6,371 bases of DNA, taken from positions 1-6,371 of the forward strand of contig CAKPJC010000033.1 of NCBI GenBank assembly GCA_934162535.1. Direction: 5' to 3'. The stretch is from an uncultured Clostridia bacterium. GTDB lineage: Bacteria; Bacillota; Clostridia; TANB77; CAG-508. Numbering within the stretch: the stretch's first letter is position 1; each line of letters begins with the position of its first letter. This document shows, piece after piece, positions 1-4,995 of the stretch. Under the pieces are notes generated by a model. That model was not told the origin of the DNA, ran no database searches, and was given only the letters and a program-made list of their open reading frames with translations. Made by a program: the position numbers and the translations under genes.

Positions 1-563
1 CCAAATTAAGAGATGCCATTGTTGTTTTTGTTGACCTTATCAAGGCTGAACTCGGCAAAAATGAGCAGCGAAGCAAGTTCTTGGTTGATGCAGTCAAGCA
101 GATGAGACAAGGGAATGATGTTTTCTCAAAGACATTGCAAGATAAACTTGAAGTAATGAACAAATCACCTCAAAAGAAGGTTGTAACCCATCGCTTCGAG
201 CCAACCTCAAAGAATGTTCTTCTTTTCATTGGTGGCTTGGTCTTATCTCTTGTTATCTCCATTTGGGGCAATCTCACCCAATGGCGAGAGCATCAAGATT
301 GGGAGGAGGCAGACTTGAAGTATAGGGCATTGAAGATGGTGCTTCCTGCTGATGACCCGAACATTCGCTACATTGAGAAACATTTCAATGTGCAACGAGA
401 TGAAAATGTTATAAACGACGTAAGAAATCGTGTTACTGCTTATGAGGATTCTGTTCGTCATAGTTATGAGATGTATAAATTAGCATTGTACAAAGATAGT
501 ATTGCAAATCATTTGCTGCATGAGTCTAAGATTATAAGACGAAATTATAACTTTGCAAAATAG
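1..563 (+). CDS. Single-pass membrane protein of unknown function, 5' end missing
   Basis: The reading frame is open from base 3, the first complete codon, to the TAG at 561-563, giving 186 visible residues. The gene therefore starts left of the window, and the in-frame TTG at 81 is not needed as a start. The visible part has about 70 mostly charged residues, likely helical, then one strong hydrophobic segment at about residues 72-88 (VLLFIGGLVLSLVISIW), then about 95 polar residues rich in charge, also likely helical (DLKYRALKMV, NDVRNRVTAYEDSV). No enzyme motif is visible. From memory, the C-terminal pattern (a DLKYR stretch, an acidic F-x-RDE segment, then R-x-x-V-x-x-YE) recalls small membrane proteins encoded beside relaxase genes in Bacteroidota mobilisable elements. 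That is a weak family guess. It is separated from the peptide operon by 258 bp and a fresh promoter, so it is probably a different transcription unit. Confidence 0.8.
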   Translation, partial: KLRDAIVVFVDLIKAELGKNEQRSKFLVDAVKQMRQGNDVFSKTLQDKLEVMNKSPQKKVVTHRFEPTSKNVLLFIGGLVLSLVISIWGNLTQWREHQDWEEADLKYRALKMVLPADDPNIRYIEKHFNVQRDENVINDVRNRVTAYEDSVRHSYEMYKLALYKDSIANHLLHESKIIRRNYNFAK

Positions 564-821
564 AGACCAACGCAAGCGTAATTTTGTTATCATAATCGCA
601 AAAAGCATAACATATCACGCTAATGTACGGCGAAAACATAATAATAATGATGCATTTTCGACAAGAATACAGACATTTTGTTTAAACTTTATTAAATAGT
701 AATGATAAGTTGGTTAACGTATTAGTTTTTATAGTATATTTGCACAAGAATTCAATGTCTAAGTCTTGGAAGTAACCTTTTGGGACGAAGACAAATTGTA
801 GTACATTAAAAGTAATTTGCT
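564..821. other. Intergenic region and 5' leader of the peptide operon
   Basis: No gene is seen on either strand in these 258 bases. The stretch is AT-rich. It carries weak inverted repeats: CGAAAA at 631-636 against TTTTCG at 655-660, and GTCTT at 763-767 against AAGAC at 788-792. The first lacks a T-run and the second lies in the untranslated leader. The only feature I would defend is the promoter at 710-742. From the expected transcription start near 750 the leader would be about 70 nt long, with no recognisable riboswitch and no clear Shine-Dalgarno sequence before the ATG at 822. Confidence 0.6.
710..742 (+). promoter_or_regulatory. Bacteroidota-type promoter for the peptide operon
   Basis: TATATTTG at 735-742 matches the Bacteroidota -7 consensus TAnnTTTG exactly. 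A TTGG at 710-713 lies 21 bases upstream, close to the usual place of the -33 TTTG/TTG element. The expected start of transcription is about 7-10 bases after 742, giving an untranslated leader of about 70 nt before the precursor gene. No similarly good match was seen before the maturase (987-1055), the barrel gene (2517-2610) or the transporter (4963-4995), so this is likely the main promoter for all four genes. Confidence 0.7.
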
Positions 822-986
822 ATGGATTTAAAAGTTTTAAAGGATGCTGAATTTCTGATGAAATCAGAAATGGCAGTAGTTGCAGGTGGAGCAATGTCAG
901 GTTGCTCATCTTGTTGTGACAAAGAGAATGGTGGAACTAACCAACAGCAACAAGAATTAGAAAAGGGTGATAAAAGTCACGACTAA
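822..986 (+). CDS. RiPP precursor peptide with double-glycine leader and CxxCC core
   Basis: The frame runs ATG at 822 to TAA at 984-986 and encodes 54 residues. Residues 1-23 look like a leader: MDLKVLKDAEFLMKSEM, then AVVAGG, ending in the Gly-Gly pair (G22-G23) used by C39-peptidase exporters. The 31-residue putative core opens with AMSGCSSCC (C28, C31, C32) and continues as a very hydrophilic tail with GG, a QQQQ run and alternating Lys/Glu/Asp to the C-terminal HD. The core has no aromatic residue and no Cys outside the cluster, so a radical SAM enzyme would most plausibly form thioether links from these cysteines. The call rests on the leader, a promoter 80 bp upstream, the maturase gene 69 bp downstream, and the C39 transporter in the same operon. 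The leader resembles the 'GG-Bacteroidales' natural product precursor family (TIGR04149) from memory; this needs a model search. The product's structure and activity cannot be read from the sequence. Confidence 0.85.
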   Translation: MDLKVLKDAEFLMKSEMAVVAGGAMSGCSSCCDKENGGTNQQQQELEKGDKSHD

Positions 987-995
987 TTTTTAAAA

Positions 996-1035
996 AGGGA
1001 GGGTGCGCCATTAATAAAAATGACACACCCTCTTT
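996..1035 (+). terminator. Hairpin between precursor and maturase, likely partial terminator or attenuator
   Basis: AGGGAGGGTG at 996-1005 pairs with CACCCTCTTT at 1026-1035, ten pairs including two G-U. After two C-A mismatches around one G-C pair, the stem resumes with CATT (1009-1012) against AATG (1019-1022), closing on a six-base A-rich loop. It is followed by TTTAACTT rather than a clean U-run, so termination would probably be incomplete. In this position it could let the cell make much more precursor than maturase, or stabilise the 3' end of a short precursor transcript. Confidence 0.65.
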
Positions 1036-1055
1036 AACTTATCATTTATAACATT

Positions 1056-2516
1056 ATGAAATATGTATTAAATCCGCAATATGTTCTTCGTCATGGAGGC
1101 AATAAGAGCTTTATTATTTCCTGCCAAGGGTATGGAGAAAAGTCTTCGATTTGCATCATACATCCTGTATATGCAATGATGCTTTCTTTCTTCAAAGGAA
1201 GAACGAAAGGAGAAATTTATGCAGAGATTTCCGAATTGTTTCATTTGTCTTCAGAGCTTGTTTCAAGCCAATTAGACAAACTAATAGATAACACAGATTA
1301 CATAGAGTGCGAAAAGTCTTTTTTCCCACCTCATCTTATAATTGAATATAAGGATGGTATGAAAATTCCACCCTATAATTATAAAGATTTTTCTTATAAA
1401 GAAGTTGATTTGTGCATGTCTAGACTTGACGCACCTATTGACATAATTTGTAACCTCACATTGCATTGCGCAACATCTTGTATTTACTGCTATGCAAATA
1501 GAAAGGGTAACCAAACAAAACATATGGATGTCAGTTTGGTAGAGAGTATATTAGACCAAGCCAAAGAATTGGGAGTTATTCGTTTCAAACTCATGGGTGG
1601 AGAAATTATGCTATATAAAGGTTGGGAGAGAATCGTCAAAAAGTCTATAGAGTATGGATTTCAACCTGATATTTCAACAAAGAAACCTATCACAGAAAAA
1701 GAAATACAAAAATGGATAGAGTTGGGAGCAACCACAGACCCTATCCAAATATCGCTTGACACCCTAATCAAAGAACATCTTTATCAGATTTTAAAGGTAA
1801 ATGACCCTTATTATGACCAGATAAAAGAGTCTATAAACCTACTTGAAAAGTATCATGTTACGTATGTAGTTCATACTGTAATAAATCGCTTCAATGACAA
1901 CGTTGAAGATATTCGTAGTTTAGCAACCTTTTTTAAGGGGAAAAAATATCTAAAGCGTTGGATGTTTGATGCGGCAAAATGTTCTATGTATAATGGTTTA
2001 CTTTATAAAGAATATAAGACATCAGCTCAAAAAATTGCTGAAATTGGAGACTATGTAAGTGAATTAAATAGACAAAGAATATTTTCTTTTAAGCTGTACA
2101 AACCTTCTGTACTTAGAGATTTCAACAAACTGACTATAGAAGAAAAAGCGGAGCATTTTGAAAAGCGCACAATGTGCTCTGGCAATCTTAATGCTCTATA
2201 CATTTTGCCTGATGGAAAAGTCACGATTTGTGAAGAATTGTATTGGCATCCTCATTTCATTATAGGTGATTTGAAAAAACAGACATTAAAGGAAATATGG
2301 AATTCTCAAAAGGCTAAAGATATTTTTTATCTTAAACAGTCTTCCATACCTTCGGATAGTCCATGTTCTTCGTGTCAAGACTTTTTTGAATGCCGAAAAT
2401 ATAAGCATATTTGTTGGAGAGATACGATTTTGGCATATGGCGCTGATAAATGGTATTATCCAGACATCTCGTGCCCAAAAGCTCCCCACATAAATAAAGA
2501 TATTGCTATTGAGTGA
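1056..2516 (+). CDS. Radical SAM/SPASM peptide maturase
   Basis: This 486-residue protein is expected to be a cytoplasmic iron-sulfur enzyme that cleaves S-adenosylmethionine to a radical and modifies the core of the upstream 54-residue precursor. Residues about 1-90 look like a PqqD-like leader-recognition domain. The radical SAM core holds the cluster motif C138-x3-C142-x2-C145 (HCATSCIYCYANR) and a GGE motif at 181-183. The C-terminal SPASM region has C374-x12-G387-x4-C392, then C437-x2-C440-x5-C446-x6-C453 and C473, enough ligands for two auxiliary [4Fe-4S] clusters. The x6 gap is longer than the x3 of the usual CX2CX5CX3C pattern. Length and layout fit peptide maturases, possibly the GG-Bacteroidales type (TIGR04148, from memory). 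The ATG at 1056 is the first in frame. The gene is notably AT-rich (one hand-counted line, 1981-2040, is 27% GC). The substrate is inferred from adjacency, and the bond type is unknown; a thioether is my guess. Confidence 0.92.
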   Translation: MKYVLNPQYVLRHGGNKSFIISCQGYGEKSSICIIHPVYAMMLSFFKGRTKGEIYAEISELFHLSSELVSSQLDKLIDNTDYIECEKSFFPPHLIIEYKDGMKIPPYNYKDFSYKEVDLCMSRLDAPIDIICNLTLHCATSCIYCYANRKGNQTKHMDVSLVESILDQAKELGVIRFKLMGGEIMLYKGWERIVKKSIEYGFQPDISTKKPITEKEIQKWIELGATTDPIQISLDTLIKEHLYQILKVNDPYYDQIKESINLLEKYHVTYVVHTVINRFNDNVEDIRSLATFFKGKKYLKRWMFDAAKCSMYNGLLYKEYKTSAQKIAEIGDYVSELNRQRIFSFKLYKPSVLRDFNKLTIEEKAEHFEKRTMCSGNLNALYILPDGKVTICEELYWHPHFIIGDLKKQTLKEIWNSQKAKDIFYLKQSSIPSDSPCSSCQDFFECRKYKHICWRDTILAYGADKWYYPDISCPKAPHINKDIAIE

Positions 2517-2551
2517 CATCTCAATGTAAGTTCTCTATAGAAAGAGTCTTG

Positions 2552-2599
2552 ATGTAGTTGCTCGGCACAAACAAAATGTAGTTGCTCTGCACAAACAAA
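2552..2599. repeat. Two abutting 24-bp direct repeats upstream of the barrel gene
   Basis: The 24-base unit at 2552-2575 is followed without a gap by a second copy at 2576-2599. They are identical except at position 13, G in the first and T in the second (GCTCGGCAC against GCTCTGCAC). The pair ends 11 bases before the first possible ATG of the barrel gene and lies in the 94-bp gap after the maturase. No open frame with a start codon runs through it. It could be a paired binding site for a regulator that binds direct repeats, or a simple duplication. Confidence 0.9.
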
Positions 2600-2610
2600 A
2601 CTGAAATTGA

Positions 2611-4962
2611 ATGTATATGATTTTAAAAAAAAAAACTTTCGTGTGTATGAAATTATTACTTTTAGCTCTTGTAAGCATATTCATTAGTTCTTCTGTTCAC
2701 GCCCAGATTGCAGGAACAGTACTTGGAGAAAAATCGCATCCATTGGGCTATGCAAACGTAGCCTTGTATTCTTTGCCAGATTCTGTATTTCTAACTGGTA
2801 CTATAACGAACGAGTTGGGAAAATATGTGTTTGCCAAAGCTGCCAATGCAAGTTCGACATACCTGAAAGTCAGCGCAATCGGGTATGTTACAGCAATTGT
2901 GCATCCAATCATGAATGAGCAGACAATCAAATTGAAACCTAATGAATATTCATTGAGCGAAGTTGTGGTTTCTGGACAGCGAGAGCTCTTTAAAAGCAGA
3001 GGCACTGACATTGTTGCCGACATTCAACATTCTAATCTGAGGGACTTTGGTTTTGCAGATGACATTATAGACAAATTGCCAATGGTCTCGGGTGAACATG
3101 GCAGCTACAACATTTTTGGCAAAGGAAGCGCAGTTGTTTATATTGGCAATAGAAAAGTATCTGACCCTTCTGAATTGTCAAGAATCTCCACAAAAGACAT
3201 TGCTACAATAGAAGTGATTAGCAATCCTGGCGTAAAATATGATGCAGACACTCACGCTGTGATTAAAATCAACCTGAAGAAACAACATACAAAAGGACTG
3301 GGTGGAACCGTGGCATTAAGCGATGGGCAGGGAAGGAGAAATTATGATAATGAACAAGTGCAATTAACTTACAACACAGACAAAGTTAATACATTTGTTG
3401 GTTTCAGCAATTCAACGTCTCGCTATTCGACAGATCAGGAAAATACCGAATATGTTCTTACACCCAGTTCTGCATGGAGCCTTTATAGTAATATGCCAAA
3501 ATGGTATTCTAATTACTACAACAAAACTGTTACTGGAGGTGTTAGTCTAAATTTGGACAAGAACAATACTTTAGGTGGACAGCTGACATATCAGCGAGAA
3601 AATGACAGGTACAATGGAGAATCAAATAATGTCATGATGCAAGGAGAAAACGTGTACGAAAGGTTGAATTCCACCCTTGATTCACATTCTCACTATAACC
3701 AATGGCAGGCGAATATGTATTATGAAGGTCATATTGGAACTAAATGGACTATTAATTTTAATGGTGATTATCTCAGAAGAAAAAGTACAGATGACAAGAG
3801 TAATGAAGAGTCTGGAACTCTGACAAATCCTCATACTGTGCTGACAACTAATAAGGCAACATATAACATAGCCGCAGGCCTTGTTGAGGCAGAATATCAA
3901 TTAAACAAAAATGCGACATTGAAAGTCGGCACCAATGTAAGCTATGTCAAAGACACGAAAGTATATAGCGGTTTGGATGATACAGCAGAAAGTACAGCAT
4001 CCTCATTGACCTCCAAAGAGACCAAAATGGCAGTGTTTGCTGAAGGAGAAGCGAATATGGGCAAGCTAAGTGCCAATATTGGCACAAGATATGAAATATT
4101 CAAAATGTCATATTATGACGATTTGAACAATCTGCAGTTGGTTGATAAAAGTTATTCAAGATTCTATCCGTATGTTTCCATGTCTTTGCCAGTGAGTGAT
4201 GTGAGATTTGGGTTGAGTTTAACGACAAAGGTGCAGCGTCCTTCTTATTATCAGTTGCGTAACAGTCAAGAATATTTCAATAGATACGAGATGGAGACAG
4301 GAAATCCATTGTTGCTTCCTCAATATACTACCGACTTGACATATTCCACACAATACAAGAGTCTTAGGTTTTCCTTGTCATATCAATGGATAAAGGATTA
4401 TATTATGACCAGCAATATGATAGATGCAGAGAATCCGTTGCACATTTTGTCTAAGCCCACGAATAAGTCGCACTATTCTGCTCTAAATGGGAATGTTGCT
4501 TACAACAAGACTATTGGTATATGGGAATTCTACACCAATTTGAATGTGATGCGTACTTTCTTCAGCATTTACAATACAGATGGAACATTGACAAACGGTA
4601 AACGACCTTACGCAGAAATGTCCTTCAATAGTTATTTCAACTTGAAGAATGACTGGATGCCATATTTGCTACTAAAATGCAATAGTGATGGTTATATGCG
4701 TGAATACAGAATTAAACAAGGATTCTTTATCAGTTGTGGCATTACTAAGCATTTTCTTAAAAACACCTTATATGCGCGGTTGAGTGTTAACAACATATTG
4801 GGTACAAAGGAACGAGAAACTCGCTTTGACACAGACTATAAATTTGAAAAAGAACGTTTCAGAGACAATAGAAATATAAGTTTGTTTTTAAGATACACAT
4901 TTAACAACAAGAAGAAATATAAAGGTAAAAATGCTGCCAGCGAAGAAATTGGCAGAATGTAA
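2611..4962 (+). CDS. TonB-dependent-receptor-like outer-membrane beta-barrel protein
   Basis: The 783-residue protein has an export signal (KKK, then MKLLLLALVSIFISSSVHA, cleavage expected at A31-Q32). Next is a carboxypeptidase-regulatory-like beta-sandwich at about 33-108, starting IAGTVLGEKSHPLGYANV. A LSEVVVSG stretch (115-122) leads into a plug-like domain to about 222, containing DDIIDKLPMVS, VVYIGNRKV and a VISNPGVKYDAD segment. The rest, about 230-771, is a long run of alternating amphipathic strands ending near NISLFLRYTF, a barrel of the OMP_b-brl_3 kind (PF14905, recognised from memory). No SusD-type partner gene follows. Lying between maturase and exporter, it may pass the mature peptide through the outer membrane, take it back up, or act as its receptor; these are inferences. 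The start could be 2611 or 2647 (M13, 771 residues). Both leave a full signal peptide, and an A11 run lies between them. It ends 33 bp before the transporter gene. Confidence 0.88.
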   Translation: MYMILKKKTFVCMKLLLLALVSIFISSSVHAQIAGTVLGEKSHPLGYANVALYSLPDSVFLTGTITNELGKYVFAKAANASSTYLKVSAIGYVTAIVHPIMNEQTIKLKPNEYSLSEVVVSGQRELFKSRGTDIVADIQHSNLRDFGFADDIIDKLPMVSGEHGSYNIFGKGSAVVYIGNRKVSDPSELSRISTKDIATIEVISNPGVKYDADTHAVIKINLKKQHTKGLGGTVALSDGQGRRNYDNEQVQLTYNTDKVNTFVGFSNSTSRYSTDQENTEYVLTPSSAWSLYSNMPKWYSNYYNKTVTGGVSLNLDKNNTLGGQLTYQRENDRYNGESNNVMMQGENVYERLNSTLDSHSHYNQWQANMYYEGHIGTKWTINFNGDYLRRKSTDDKSNEESGTLTNPHTVLTTNKATYNIAAGLVEAEYQLNKNATLKVGTNVSYVKDTKVYSGLDDTAESTASSLTSKETKMAVFAEGEANMGKLSANIGTRYEIFKMSYYDDLNNLQLVDKSYSRFYPYVSMSLPVSDVRFGLSLTTKVQRPSYYQLRNSQEYFNRYEMETGNPLLLPQYTTDLTYSTQYKSLRFSLSYQWIKDYIMTSNMIDAENPLHILSKPTNKSHYSALNGNVAYNKTIGIWEFYTNLNVMRTFFSIYNTDGTLTNGKRPYAEMSFNSYFNLKNDWMPYLLLKCNSDGYMREYRIKQGFFISCGITKHFLKNTLYARLSVNNILGTKERETRFDTDYKFEKERFRDNRNISLFLRYTFNNKKKYKGKNAASEEIGRM
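2625..2635 (+). repeat. A11 homopolymer at the start of the barrel gene
   Basis: Eleven consecutive A bases encode the end of Leu5, Lys-Lys-Lys and the first base of Thr9 if translation starts at 2611. Runs of this length are prone to replication slippage and transcriptional slippage. A one-base change would break the frame from the ATGs at 2611 and 2617 but leave the ATG at 2647 untouched. Confidence 0.9.
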
Positions 4963-4977
4963 TGGCCAATTTCTTCG
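4941..4977. other. Perfect 13-bp inverted repeat spanning the barrel gene's stop codon
   Basis: CGAAGAAATTGGC (4941-4953) pairs perfectly with GCCAATTTCTTCG (4965-4977) around an 11-base loop (4954-4964) that holds the TAA stop (4960-4962). It is not followed by a T-run on the + strand (ATAAAACTC), so it does not look like a standard terminator. The purine-rich stretch before the transporter's ATG (AAAGGA, 4990-4995) lies outside the stem. A role in transcript processing, 3'-end protection or tuning of transporter expression is plausible. Confidence 0.8.
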
Positions 4978-4989
4978 ATAAAACTCAAC

Positions 4990-4995
4990 AAAGGA
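4990..4995 (+). promoter_or_regulatory. Ribosome binding site candidate for the transporter
   Basis: AAAGGA directly abuts the ATG at 4996. The spacing is too short for a strong Shine-Dalgarno interaction, as is common in Bacteroidota, but it is the only purine-rich stretch near this start, and no alternative ATG exists between the stop at 4962 and 4996. Confidence 0.3.

Noticed and set aside
81..83. TTG as the start of the first gene
   Set aside because: The same frame stays open and protein-like back to base 3, so the gene enters from the left edge.
570..590. ACGCAAGCGT followed by AATTTTG as a terminator after the first gene
   Set aside because: The stem is only four pairs with a two-base loop, too weak to call.
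631..660. CGAAAA...TTTTCG inverted repeat
   Set aside because: Six AT-rich pairs around an 18-base loop with no T-run; compatible with chance in AT-rich DNA.
2552..2599. The repeats as a CRISPR array
   Set aside because: Only two units, directly abutting with no spacer, and no cas genes nearby.
2530..2604. Short open frame through the 24-bp repeats that would read as a repeated VVA-x-HKQN peptide
   Set aside because: It has no ATG, GTG or TTG start after the preceding stop at 2527-2529, so it is unlikely to be translated.
2748..3023. Minus-strand 91-codon open frame in the barrel gene
   Set aside because: It is antisense to the regulatory-like and plug domains, which are well supported on the + strand.
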